Source: Tardiphaga sp. (GTDB lineage: Bacteria > Pseudomonadota > Alphaproteobacteria > Rhizobiales > Xanthobacteraceae). Taken from it: a stretch of 64,000 bases of DNA. Made by a program: the position numbers and the translations under genes. A model generated the notes under the pieces. The model was not told the DNA's origin and ran no database searches. It worked only from the letters and a program-made list of their open reading frames with translations. Where the stretch lies: contig NZ_JAQGJT010000024.1 of the NCBI RefSeq assembly GCF_028290495.1, positions 1-64,000 on the forward strand, in the 5' to 3' direction. This document shows, piece after piece, positions 26,964-34,890 of this stretch; the stretch's first letter is position 1, and each line of letters begins with the position of its first letter.

Positions 26964-27667
26964 GCGCAAAGCCGACGCCACCCCGCGCACCGCCGATCGC
27001 CACCAAGCTGGAGGTCGCCCGCGAAGTTCTCCGGGATCTCGAACGGGACGTCGGGCAGTTTGTCCTTGATGCTACCGAAGGCGTCCCGGGCGCCGCAAAG
27101 CGGTTGGCGGACCTCCGAACGACGATCTCGGCCGCACAGCGTGACGTCGGCGAGCTTGAACAGGCGCACGCGCTGGCTATGAAGCTGGACCGCCAGGCAG
27201 ACGCCGCCCTTGCTGGCGCGATGCGCACCGAACAGTTCGCTATCATGAAGCGGCATGCCGACGCGCGGCTGAAGGCGGTTGCGACGATCATGGAAGCGAT
27301 CGGCACCGCGGCTGCGGCCTATGGCGAATATGTCCGCTCGACGAACGACATGGCCGTCGCCCTGCCAACCGGCACGCGAATGGGTTTCGTCGCGCTTGGT
27401 CGGAATGGCTACGGCGGGCCCTGGGCCGGCGACCTGAAGGCCTTGATCGCCGCGGAGGCGTGGCGGCTGATGCCTACCCTGCCCGGCGGCGAGAAGTGCC
27501 TTCCGTTTGCCAAGGCCCCCGACCTTGCCAACGACGACCACACCAAGCTGCAGGCGGGCCTCGACGTGATGATCGAAGCGCAGACGAGCGTTTTGCGAGA
27601 CATCGAAATTCAGATGGACCGGCTCAACGCAGAAAGCGCGGCGCTGGCGAAGGGCGAAGCAGCATGA
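26960..27667 (+). CDS. Hypothetical element protein, coiled coil
   Basis: 235 residues, overlapping the RHH gene (ATGA). Long helices at residues 15-115 (LEVAREVLRDLERDVGQFVLDATEG, LADLRTTISAAQRDVGELEQAHALAM) and a helical C-terminus. A small globular middle (GTRMGFVALGRNGYGGPWAGDLKALIAAEAWRLMP). No family recognised; probably cytosolic. Confidence 0.65.
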   Translation: MSAKPTPPRAPPIATKLEVAREVLRDLERDVGQFVLDATEGVPGAAKRLADLRTTISAAQRDVGELEQAHALAMKLDRQADAALAGAMRTEQFAIMKRHADARLKAVATIMEAIGTAAAAYGEYVRSTNDMAVALPTGTRMGFVALGRNGYGGPWAGDLKALIAAEAWRLMPTLPGGEKCLPFAKAPDLANDDHTKLQAGLDVMIEAQTSVLRDIEIQMDRLNAESAALAKGEAA

Positions 27668-27876
27668 GCGACCTTTCCGGAATGACCCGCGACAACTGCG
27701 GCAGCGCGTGCAGTGAAAGCGGCTGCGCGATCACTGGCCTGCCGCGGTGCTGCCATCCGCTCAAAGGCGGCCTGCCGCTGAGCCACTTACAGGATCCGGA
27801 AGTCATGGCGGCCTTCGGCGAGGCGTGCGCGGCGATCGGCGTCGGCAATGTTTACACAGGGGAGAAAGCATCATGA
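27664..27876 (+). CDS. Cysteine-rich small protein
   Basis: 70 residues, ATG at 27664 overlapping the previous stop. NCGSACSESGCAITGLPRCCHP holds five cysteines, suggesting a metal site. The C-terminal half is an ordinary helix. Overlaps the next gene (ATGA). Function unknown. Confidence 0.6.
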   Translation: MSDLSGMTRDNCGSACSESGCAITGLPRCCHPLKGGLPLSHLQDPEVMAAFGEACAAIGVGNVYTGEKAS

Positions 27877-28367
27877 CTGATCAGCAGCAGCAGACCGCGC
27901 CACCGGCGCCACCGGCACCGCCGACGAATGCAGCAGAGGCGTCAACGCGCCTTGACGCGCTGAAAGCAGACACCGGATGGCGCGATAGGTTTCTTGCCGG
28001 TGACGGCCCCGCGGGGAAGGAATTCGGCGAGTTGCAGGAGATGATCGACAAGGCTGATCCGGTCGACCTTGCGATCGCCGGCGTCGTCACCGGCGGCGAC
28101 ATGCCCGACTCCACGTCCAAGCTCATGGCAGAGACCGCGGCATGGCTGCGCGATATCGGCGTTTCTACCGACGTCACGCGCGAAACGCTGTCCGGCCGCG
28201 AAATGACGAAACAGGAATTCGAGACAGTCAAGGCGTGGAAAGATCAGAAGATGCGCAGCCCTGAATTTACGAAGCGTTTTCTCGCCGGCGAGCCGGAGGA
28301 AGTGAAGCAGATGACTCTCGCCAACATCGTGCTGTCCAGCAGCATTAAAGCGGAGACCGAAAAATGA
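27873..28367 (+). CDS. Hypothetical element protein
   Basis: 164 residues from the ATG at 27873 (AGGGGAGAAAGCATC upstream). The N-terminus is QP-rich and disordered; residues 25-164 are helical with a repeated pattern around WRDRFLAGD and FTKRFLAGEPEE, so two copies of a short helical unit (x-RFLAG) can be seen. No family recognised. Confidence 0.6.
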   Translation: MTDQQQQTAPPAPPAPPTNAAEASTRLDALKADTGWRDRFLAGDGPAGKEFGELQEMIDKADPVDLAIAGVVTGGDMPDSTSKLMAETAAWLRDIGVSTDVTRETLSGREMTKQEFETVKAWKDQKMRSPEFTKRFLAGEPEEVKQMTLANIVLSSSIKAETEK

Positions 28368-28567
28368 AGTGCAAATTCCGAGCAGTGAACCCGAAGACCA
28401 ACGCTGAGCAGGTCGTTGAAGTCGACCTCGAACCGGGCGCCGTGCTGCCGTTCGCCGAAATGTTCCGGCACGACGAGGGCTTCCTCGATCTTCTCACGCC
28501 GCATTATCCGGCCGACATGCTGATGATCGGCGGCACGTTCGAGGTCGCCGCAAGCAAGGTGAACTGA
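28364..28567 (+). CDS. Small hypothetical protein
   Basis: 67 residues, overlapping the previous gene by four bases. Beta-rich start (CKFRAVNPKTNAEQVVEVDLEPG), then a helix (FAEMFRHDEGFLDLL). Last member of the overlapping run begun at 26793. Confidence 0.6.
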   Translation: MKCKFRAVNPKTNAEQVVEVDLEPGAVLPFAEMFRHDEGFLDLLTPHYPADMLMIGGTFEVAASKVN

Positions 28568-28569
28568 CA

Positions 28570-28626
28570 TGCCCAGCCACAACGCGAAGCAGGTTTCCGC
28601 TGCCGGTTTCGACATCAAGGGTTGAT
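28570..28626 (+). CDS. Possible 18-residue peptide
   Basis: ATG two bases after the previous stop, reading MPSHNAKQVSAAGFDIKG then stop. Placement suggests translational coupling. Too short to assess otherwise. Confidence 0.25.
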
Positions 28627-28685
28627 GCCTGCCACGCGCGGATCCCGGTCGATAATTCTTGCGACAAGTAACAAGGATAGCGAAC

Positions 28686-29189
28686 ATGCTGACGCAACAT
28701 CGCTTGAAATTTCTGTTCGAGTATAAGCCCAGAAAAGGGATATTCATTCGACGCTTCGATGTCTTGCCCTATCGCAAAGGGGATGTGGCCGGAACAATCA
28801 GCGGGCCTGAAGGTCGGCGGTCAGTTCAGATTACAGTTGACGGAAACGCTTGTCGCGCAGGCCGTCTCGCAATCCTCTATATGATCGGACGATACCCAAA
28901 GCATCTGGTCACGTTTAAGAATGGCGATAGCACCGACATTCGGTGGAGCAACTTGCTGGAGGTTGATCGGTCTCAAAAGATGATGAGGGTTCGGTCGCGC
29001 CGGAAAGATCGTTCGAAGGGCGTGTACCGGATGGACAGCAGGATTCCGGGACGGCCGCCTCGATGGCGGGCGCTGATCCACAAAAAGAAGAAGCGCTTTG
29101 ATCTAGGGCGCTTCGCCACGAAGATTGAGGCGCAGGCCGCCTATGATGCTGCGGCAAAACAGCTTCATGGCTCATTCGCTGCGAGGTAA
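28686..29189 (+). CDS. Degenerate HNH / AP2-domain protein
   Basis: 167 residues from the ATG at 28686. The N-terminal part follows the layout of phage HNH endonucleases (FEYKPRKGIFIRR, KGDVAGTISG, GRLAILYMIGRYPKH, KNGDSTDIRWSNLLEV). The usual HRLA and DHxNGD histidines are replaced (AGRLA, VTFKNGD), so cleavage activity is doubtful. The C-terminus is an AP2-type DNA-binding segment (KGVYRMDSRIPGRPPRWRALIHKKKKRFDLGRF..AQAAYDAAAKQLHG). Possibly now a DNA-binding protein only. Confidence 0.75.
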   Translation: MLTQHRLKFLFEYKPRKGIFIRRFDVLPYRKGDVAGTISGPEGRRSVQITVDGNACRAGRLAILYMIGRYPKHLVTFKNGDSTDIRWSNLLEVDRSQKMMRVRSRRKDRSKGVYRMDSRIPGRPPRWRALIHKKKKRFDLGRFATKIEAQAAYDAAAKQLHGSFAAR

Positions 29190-29196
29190 TAGCGAG

Positions 29197-29209
29197 TCGG
29201 TGCGTTGTT
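29197..29209 (+). promoter_or_regulatory. Shared 13-mer, copy 3 (before tail-fibre-like gene)
   Basis: TCGGTGCGTTGTT ends 31 bases before the ATG at 29241. Same 13-mer as at 23251 and 26732. Confidence 0.55.
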
Positions 29210-29240
29210 GCGGATTCGGCCGGGCAGCATCATCCCGGCC

Positions 29241-30917
29241 ATGAGCAACCCGATCAAAACTCTCGTCGCCTTCGTCGCCATGCTGCCGGCGCTCGCCGCC
29301 GCTCAAGGGGTGCCGAGTTATCCCCAGAACCTGCCGCCGAACTCGGTGGTGGGCCGGCTGGGCGTCGGGCCGGGTCCATCGCAGGCGATCCCGTTCTCGC
29401 AACTGCAGCAGATACTCGGCAAGAATACCGTGCCGAACAGCCAGCTTGCGCAGTCGCCCGCGGCCACGCTGCTTGGCAACCCGACCGCGGCGACCGGCAA
29501 CAAGACCGACTTCACGATCCAGGGCCTGCCGAACAAGGTCGCCCCCGATCCGGCCGTCGACCGGATGATGATCTTCGATGTGTCGACCGGCACATTCAAA
29601 AACTGCACGGTCGCTCAGTGCGTCTCGGGCCTGCCAGCGCCGCCGTTCTACGCGGAGAACTTGCTGTCGAACAGTGGCTTCCAGTTGATGGCCGGAGTTG
29701 GACTTGTTACCAAACAAGCAGCGGAGGGCACCGGAGGGTTGCTTCCGTTTAACGTCAACAGCATCTCGAATGTCGGCAGCATAGTTACGATCAACATCAC
29801 GCCGAGTTCGCTTAATCAGATCAAACCGAACTTTCTTGTGCAGCTTTATACGGGCTGTGCGGCAGGAATATTGCCTATTCAGGCTGGATCAACGGGAATT
29901 TTCTCCGCGCTTCGCGTGCTGACCATTACAGGAAATCCAGTATCTTCATTTACCGTGATGGCGCCGCTTGGCGTCACGAGTTTTGCTCCGAGTTCTTGTC
30001 TCGGCACGGTTATGACGACAGGGGATTACACAGCCTCGAACGGCAACGGGCCAAGCCAATGGACCAAAACTGCCCAAACATGGATGTGGGCAGAAAATGA
30101 CCCGGTTAACTTCGACACGATCGGCGGCTCTACCCAAGTCATCGGCCTGAAGCAAACTTCGTCGAGTCTTCAGTACCTGTACCAAACCTTGCCACCCGCG
30201 CAGACGGTTGCCCTGCAGGGGCAGAAGTTCACCTGCGCTGCTCGCATCAAGCAAAAGATCAAAATTTCGTCGACAGCAAAAATGGGAATTTTTGCGAACA
30301 GCGTATGGAACTACGGTGCGCTTATCGGTGGCGCGCTGGACACTTGGCAATGGGCGTCTGTCACCGTTACCATCAACTCAGCAGAAACCCAGATCGTCCC
30401 GGCTATCGTCCTATCCGACGACAATGGCGGCGTGTTCTACGTGACGAAGCCCATTTGCGCGCAAGTGGCATCTATGCCGACGAACTACTATTCGGCGCCG
30501 ATCAATGAAACAATTTTTGCACCAGGAATCTTCAATGTCTGGTCGATATACGGCAAGACGTTCACGATGCCATCGACGACTCTCGGGACGTCACCTTTGT
30601 ACGGCTTCTATATCGATTTCTTCGGTGAAACCGCCGGTCAAATTCACTGGACCGCTACCGGGCTGATCGGGGACATTGAGGGCGACGCGACCGCGCTTCC
30701 GACGACCATGATGATGGGCAACAAGGCCACAGGAACGGTTATACCGGGATGCGCCAACATGGTTTCGCAAGTTGTAAATGTCACCATGTCGATGTCCTGT
30801 CGACCGCCGCTTTTCAACGGACAGGCCTTCATCGCGACCGGCCAACCCAGCCGAACCTACAATAACTTCAATGTCGATCTTTTCGGCATCACTACAAATG
30901 GACCTCCGCTGCAGTAG
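29241..30917 (+). CDS. Tail-fibre-like exported protein
   Basis: 558 residues. N-terminal signal-like segment (TLVAFVAMLPALAAAQG). Residues 50-110 contain NSQLAQSPAATLLGNPTAATG and FTIQGLPN, a pattern I associate with Rhizobiales prophage tail or fibre proteins. The remainder is Thr/Ser/Asn-rich and beta-like. A signal peptide is unusual for a virion protein. No other structural gene is nearby. It may be a surface or receptor-like product, or a relic of a prophage. Confidence 0.6.
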   Translation: MSNPIKTLVAFVAMLPALAAAQGVPSYPQNLPPNSVVGRLGVGPGPSQAIPFSQLQQILGKNTVPNSQLAQSPAATLLGNPTAATGNKTDFTIQGLPNKVAPDPAVDRMMIFDVSTGTFKNCTVAQCVSGLPAPPFYAENLLSNSGFQLMAGVGLVTKQAAEGTGGLLPFNVNSISNVGSIVTINITPSSLNQIKPNFLVQLYTGCAAGILPIQAGSTGIFSALRVLTITGNPVSSFTVMAPLGVTSFAPSSCLGTVMTTGDYTASNGNGPSQWTKTAQTWMWAENDPVNFDTIGGSTQVIGLKQTSSSLQYLYQTLPPAQTVALQGQKFTCAARIKQKIKISSTAKMGIFANSVWNYGALIGGALDTWQWASVTVTINSAETQIVPAIVLSDDNGGVFYVTKPICAQVASMPTNYYSAPINETIFAPGIFNVWSIYGKTFTMPSTTLGTSPLYGFYIDFFGETAGQIHWTATGLIGDIEGDATALPTTMMMGNKATGTVIPGCANMVSQVVNVTMSMSCRPPLFNGQAFIATGQPSRTYNNFNVDLFGITTNGPPLQ

Positions 30918-30997
30918 GTTACGCCAACTCCAGCAGTAGGTCGGCGATCCATCTCGATGGACGAGCGCACGTCGGACCTCTGAGGCCTTCGAACTGG

Positions 30998-31657
30998 CTA
31001 CTTCAGAGGGGCTGGCGGAATGTCGATCTCTGGGCCGTTGGGATCTGGAAGCGAAAAGGTTAGCTGGTCGACGTCCGAGCTGAGCTTTTGCAAACTAACG
31101 ACGGCTTCCCGGAGTTCGTCCAAGGTAAATCGCCTCGTTTCCGGGACGCCTTTTCTTTGTTCCGGAAGCAATGCTCGATCGACAAGATAAGATTCCGTCC
31201 ATTCCCATTTCTTAATATTGATGGCGTCCTGACCTTCCGCTCTCGGTGTCATTGATATAACGCCATGAGCCAAAGCATTTCGTAGATCGATCATTTCGTC
31301 GAAGGCAGTGATCAGTTTGGCCACGTTCGAAACAGCCTTTGGATCGTGATCCCAAAGCGTGCAGTACAGTTTCCGCCAATATCGCCGGCGCAGTTCGAAT
31401 TTTTTAACCGGCGTCTCAAGCTTCAATGGATGTCGGAAGGTAAGCTCGCGGCGATGCTCCTGCCACTCAGCCATCCGGGCTCGAAGTCGCCGGACGCGAA
31501 AGTGCGTTTGCATCTGCCTTATCTGCTGGCAGACCTCATTCTCGATCCCGCTCCAACCACGAATTATCTGGCCGACAAGCAAGGATACTTCGTCATCATC
31601 GGATCGATGCACCACAGTCTGCGGGTCATCGTCGGGGGCGGCCGGTTCAGAAGTCAT
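30998..31657 (-). CDS. HEPN-like protein with RxxxxH motif
   Basis: 219 residues from the ATG at 31657. All-helical. Residues 122-132 read MIDLRNALAHG, with R126 and H131 fitting the R-x4-6-H motif of HEPN ribonucleases, preceded by a conserved-looking IENEVCQQIRQM helix. HEPN proteins serve in toxin-antitoxin and abortive-infection systems. The family is inferred from the motif only. Start overlaps the upstream gene by four bases. Confidence 0.55.
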   Translation of the reverse strand: MTSEPAAPDDDPQTVVHRSDDDEVSLLVGQIIRGWSGIENEVCQQIRQMQTHFRVRRLRARMAEWQEHRRELTFRHPLKLETPVKKFELRRRYWRKLYCTLWDHDPKAVSNVAKLITAFDEMIDLRNALAHGVISMTPRAEGQDAINIKKWEWTESYLVDRALLPEQRKGVPETRRFTLDELREAVVSLQKLSSDVDQLTFSLPDPNGPEIDIPPAPLK

Positions 31658-31947
31658 CGATCTCTCACCAGCTTGTAATTGCTGCGCCACTTGACGTCCT
31701 TTTTTGCCGAAGTGTAGCTCGGCGTCGGCTTCGGACGCAACGCCTTCTCCATCGCCAGCCGGGCGAACTCGACCGGCCCGCCTTTGTCGGCCGCCAGCGG
31801 CAGGCAGTCTATTGCGGTCTGCCAAGAGGGGGTGCTGTGCGTTTCGGCAGGAAGGGCGGTGATGTAGGCCCCGGCGTCGCACAGCGTCTCCAGCGGCTTC
31901 CTACCAGAGACGGGGATGGGGTCGGGAGACCTGAGATCCCAGGACAT
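31654..31947 (-). CDS. Small hypothetical protein upstream of HEPN-like gene
   Basis: 97 residues from the ATG at 31947. MSWDLRSPDPIPVSGRKPLE, then a helix with ITALPAETHSTPSWQTAIDCLPLAAD; the tail is basic (KKDVKWRSNYKLVRDR). Four-base overlap with the HEPN-like gene implies coupled expression. Possible partner or antitoxin by position only. Confidence 0.55.
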   Translation of the reverse strand: MSWDLRSPDPIPVSGRKPLETLCDAGAYITALPAETHSTPSWQTAIDCLPLAADKGGPVEFARLAMEKALRPKPTPSYTSAKKDVKWRSNYKLVRDR

Positions 31948-32085
31948 GATCGCGGCTCCGAAACGCAACTGCACAGATCGGCGGACTCAAGCCGAGCAGG
32001 TCGGATTCGTTTCGACATTAAGAACTTCGGGACATAATCGCGGAGATCGCCTACATCCCTGACCAACTCGAGCAGGAGCCTTAGC

Positions 32086-32334
32086 GTGCCTCTATCCCTT
32101 TCCTCCATCGAACGCATCAAGCTCGGGGCCACCGCCTGCAATACCCTTGGCACCGCGTTGATCACGGTCGGGGTTTTCACGCCGTTGGCGCTAAAAGCGA
32201 CGTCGATGGAGGTAATTTCGCCCGAAAGATGGACTTTGATCTATTGGTGGATGGGGATTAGCATCTTCGCGGCACTCCTGCTGCTCGTTGTCGGGCAGAT
32301 GGTGCTCAAGCTCTTGGAGCTGAACGATGTCTAG
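32086..32334 (+). CDS. Small membrane protein
   Basis: 82 residues, GTG start at 32086 behind GCAGGAGCCTTAGC. Two hydrophobic helices (ACNTLGTALITVGVFTPLAL and WMGISIFAALLLLVVGQMVLKLL). Overlaps the following membrane-protein gene by eight bases. Inner-membrane; function unknown. Confidence 0.6.
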   Translation: MPLSLSSIERIKLGATACNTLGTALITVGVFTPLALKATSMEVISPERWTLIYWWMGISIFAALLLLVVGQMVLKLLELNDV

Positions 32335-32806
32335 CAATGACTATTTTCTTGTATCCCTGCCGCTACTTGCAGCGGTCCTGGTCGCCAGCATGGCATGGAT
32401 CGGCGCTAAGGCGGCGATCCATCGCTCGAACAAGGTCTTCCGGCCAGCACCCGCAGCCTTTGCCGGTGCGACCGCTGAAACCTATACCGCCGACCGAGCG
32501 GCGGCGAACCTCACCGAAGCCATTATTGGAAGCAGGCTATACTCGCTCGATCCCAAAGATGTCCAAATCGGCAAGACGGATCTCGCCCAGAGCACCTCCG
32601 TTTCCTCGCGGGTTTACGCTGAGATGAGGGAGAGAATTAGCGGCGCTGTTAAAGCGGCGAAGCCTTACAACGTGGTTGTCGGCAATCTGACGGGTTTGCG
32701 AAGCACGGAGAACTTGACGGGCACGGCAGGCAGTGAGCGCGCGGTATCGGCAAAGCCCAGCACTCGGAAGAACACCCGTCGGTCCAAGCCCAAGGCACAG
32801 ACCTAA
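32327..32806 (+). CDS. Membrane-anchored hypothetical protein
   Basis: 159 residues. One N-terminal membrane helix (FLVSLPLLAAVLVASMAWIG), a mostly polar body and a very basic C-terminus (KPSTRKNTRRSKPKAQT). Overlapping start with the gene before. Forms a two-gene membrane operon. No family recognised. Confidence 0.6.
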   Translation: MSSNDYFLVSLPLLAAVLVASMAWIGAKAAIHRSNKVFRPAPAAFAGATAETYTADRAAANLTEAIIGSRLYSLDPKDVQIGKTDLAQSTSVSSRVYAEMRERISGAVKAAKPYNVVVGNLTGLRSTENLTGTAGSERAVSAKPSTRKNTRRSKPKAQT

Positions 32807-32823
32807 GTGAAAAAGCTAAAGGC

Positions 32824-33237
32824 TTACCGCTCTCCCGGCCACCACACTGCCGGCGGGTGCATTGCGGAGATTTTCTGCTGCCGCAGCGCTACGAGGTGGC
32901 TGCGTTTGTAGGGATACCGCCGAACCGTTGTGCAGTCCTTGCAGCGCATATACCTTTCCAAGTCGTAGACCGGGGTCTCTTTCGGCCGACGGATGATGTC
33001 GAGCGCAACCGTCTGGTGAGTGTCGCAGCCGTGGCACCGGACCTCCAGATAGCCGAACCCGGCGTTCAAGGCGTCGCCGATCGTTGGCGATGGCTGGGCC
33101 GGCCCCCTATAGCCGAGCATGCGGTAGTTCCAGGCCTCGCAGGCCAGCACGTCTGCATGGCGCCGGGCGATATTGGCGCGTTCCGCCGACGCCCGGATCG
33201 TCGGCCCGAACAATGTCTCGCGTGCCTTTGTGCCCAT
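32824..33237 (-). CDS. Zinc-ribbon hypothetical protein
   Basis: 137 residues from the ATG at 33237. C-terminal half has two CxxC pairs, CHGC and CKDC about 30 residues apart, with conserved-looking GDALNAGFGYLEVRCHGC. N-terminal helical segment RASAERANIARRHADVLACEAWNYRMLGY. Occurs as an unnamed small protein; function unknown. Confidence 0.65.
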   Translation of the reverse strand: MGTKARETLFGPTIRASAERANIARRHADVLACEAWNYRMLGYRGPAQPSPTIGDALNAGFGYLEVRCHGCDTHQTVALDIIRRPKETPVYDLERYMRCKDCTTVRRYPYKRSHLVALRQQKISAMHPPAVWWPGER

Positions 33238-33343
33238 GAAGGCAGGGTACGGTGGAATCAACGGTGTGGACCAGTCGCAAGGATTAGGGCCGGAAAGCTG
33301 AAGCACACCACCCGTCGGTCAAGAGAGAATCGGCAACGTGTGA

Positions 33344-33448
33344 TCATCTCTTGCAGGCTAGGGGGCGGTGGAGGATACGGCCCCAGACCCACAAGCCGAG
33401 AGCGAAATAAACGATAACTGCGGCGACGCCGGCTGCGATGACGACCAT
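33344..33448 (-). CDS. Possible 34-residue membrane peptide
   Basis: ATG at 33448, preceded on the minus strand by AAGGGG with six bases spacing. MVVIAAGVAAVIVYFALGLW is a single membrane helix followed by a basic tail (GRILHRPLACKR). Too short for family evidence. Confidence 0.45.
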   Translation of the reverse strand: MVVIAAGVAAVIVYFALGLWVWGRILHRPLACKR

Positions 33449-33508
33449 TGGCAACCCCTTGTGCGAAATCCCGGCGGGATGCCGGGAAGTCTGGCAAAGG
33501 TTGCATTT

Positions 33509-33550
33509 ATAAACGATGCCGTTTATCCGTCAATAAGCGGCACCGTTTAT
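33509..33550 (+). promoter_or_regulatory. Two tandem palindromic operators before RHH gene
   Basis: ATAAACG-atgc-CGTTTAT at 33509-33526 (perfect) and ATAAGCG-gcac-CGTTTAT at 33533-33550 (one mismatch). Starts are 24 bases apart. They end just before the ribosome site of the RHH gene, so autorepression is likely. Confidence 0.75.
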
Positions 33551-33560
33551 GGAGGGGAGT

Positions 33561-33767
33561 TTGACTCACTTTACGGCACCGGATAGTTCCGGTCGTATGG
33601 GTCGGCCACCACTGGGCAACAAGTCAACGAATGTTCGGATCTCTGATGAGGTCAAGGAACGGATTCGTCAGTTGGTGGGAGACAAGGGCATGGCTCGCTT
33701 TATCCGCGAGGCGATCGAGGCCGAGCTCGATCGGCGCGAGCAGGCGGCGAATCTAAAGAAGCGCTGA
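33561..33767 (+). CDS. RHH (Arc/MetJ-type) transcriptional regulator
   Basis: 68 residues. A TTG at 33561 lies three bases after GGAGGGGAGT and gives MTHFTAPDSSGRMGRPPLG; an ATG at 33597 is the alternative. KSTNVRISDEVKERIRQLVGDKGMARFIREAIEAELDRREQ is a ribbon-helix-helix fold as in antitoxins. No toxin gene follows: the next gene is on the other strand. Two palindromes upstream are its probable binding sites. Confidence 0.8.
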   Translation: MTHFTAPDSSGRMGRPPLGNKSTNVRISDEVKERIRQLVGDKGMARFIREAIEAELDRREQAANLKKR

Positions 33768-33786
33768 CGGTACCGCTGGGCCGTGT

Positions 33787-34524
33787 TCAGCACTCATCCT
33801 CGGTCGGTGACGTTGGCGGTGGTACAAAATCTTTCTGCCAAGACCCTGGATCGGTTGGTTTTGCTTCTTCAATCCAGTTTCCTCCATCAGGAGCTAAGAT
33901 AAAAACCCATCCTGGTTTGTGGAACGTCCGCTTATTTAGCGGGCTCTTCATGTAAGCGTCCCAGTACTCATCCGCCTTTCGACCGCGTCTCGGCGGCGGC
34001 GGCGCAAGCTTTCGCTTTTGGACTATCGGCTTCACAGCCGGAGAAGGCTCTAGTCGCGATTTCCCAGCGTCGTTCGACCTCGTTTGCTCCAACCGACGGT
34101 TCGCCAACCATACTTCGGCCTTTTCCATGCTAGGTTGGCGCCTGCCGCCATTTGATCGACGCGCATCGTCATCGATCAGGAAACGTTGAAGCTCAGGATC
34201 AGACGCAAGCTCCGGGTCCAATTCACGGCCAAGCCGCTGCTCTAACGCCCTCAACCTTTCCAAAGGCTCGTCCGGCGGGGCAGCAGGATCGGTGCGCACG
34301 GCGCTCGCGCGGCCATTCCATGCGTCGAGGAAGTCCACCACCGACGGCCAATAGCGCCTGCCACCGAATGTGCGCGGCGGGAATTTGGGGTGCAGGCGCA
34401 ATTGCTGGATGGCCTTTCGCCCTGCCTTGACCCCGACGCCCATGCGCCGGGCGATCTCGCCGTCGGTTACGTAAAGCGGGAGCTGGTATCGGCCATCGGT
34501 CCAGCGCGGTGGGGTTTCAGTCAT
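33787..34524 (-). CDS. Helix-turn-helix domain protein
   Basis: 245 residues from the ATG at 34524. N-terminal winged-helix-like part (LYVTDGEIARRMGVGVKAGRKAIQQLRLHPKFPPRTFGGRRYWPSVVDFLDAW), like excisionase or MerR-type DNA readers. The rest is charged and poorly ordered, ending with FHKPGWVFILAPDGGNWIEEAKP. Convergent with the RHH gene. A candidate second directionality factor or repressor; function unknown. Confidence 0.6.
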   Translation of the reverse strand: MTETPPRWTDGRYQLPLYVTDGEIARRMGVGVKAGRKAIQQLRLHPKFPPRTFGGRRYWPSVVDFLDAWNGRASAVRTDPAAPPDEPLERLRALEQRLGRELDPELASDPELQRFLIDDDARRSNGGRRQPSMEKAEVWLANRRLEQTRSNDAGKSRLEPSPAVKPIVQKRKLAPPPPRRGRKADEYWDAYMKSPLNKRTFHKPGWVFILAPDGGNWIEEAKPTDPGSWQKDFVPPPTSPTEDEC

Positions 34525-34605
34525 GACGCCATGGCACCACGATTTCCCCGGACGGGGAATTGCTAATTGAAAATTCAGCAAATCAGGTGCAACATCGCCG
34601 CTGGG

Positions 34606-34882
34606 TTTGATCACCCGGACCAGTGACTATCCGCAATCCACCTAAGGATCTGTGCTCTCGATTGGCGTCGAGGGCCGCGGACTATGCAGAAGCCGTTTTC
34701 GGTCTCTGCGACGGACGCGCTTGGCGGCGCGGCTCCGATCGGCCGAATTATGGCCGGGGGCGAGCGTGCTGTCCAGAGGGTTTCGGCCCTTAAAAGCGTC
34801 TCGACCAGTCTCACTGGCTGGTGATCAACCCCCGGCTGCTCGGTCTGTCACCGAGCGCGGCTTTGATCAGCCGAACCAGTGA
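34606..34882. repeat. 277-bp interval bounded by 21-bp near-identical direct repeats
   Basis: The segment at 34606-34626 (TTTGATCACCCGGACC + AGTGA) and that at 34862-34882 (TTTGATCAGCCGAACC + AGTGA) match at about 19 of 21 bases. Between them is a non-coding interval with a hairpin (GCTCGG/CCGAGC) near 34838. It separates the divergent genes at 34524 and 34891 and may be their control region. Confidence 0.5.
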
Positions 34883-34890
34883 GCACGAAT

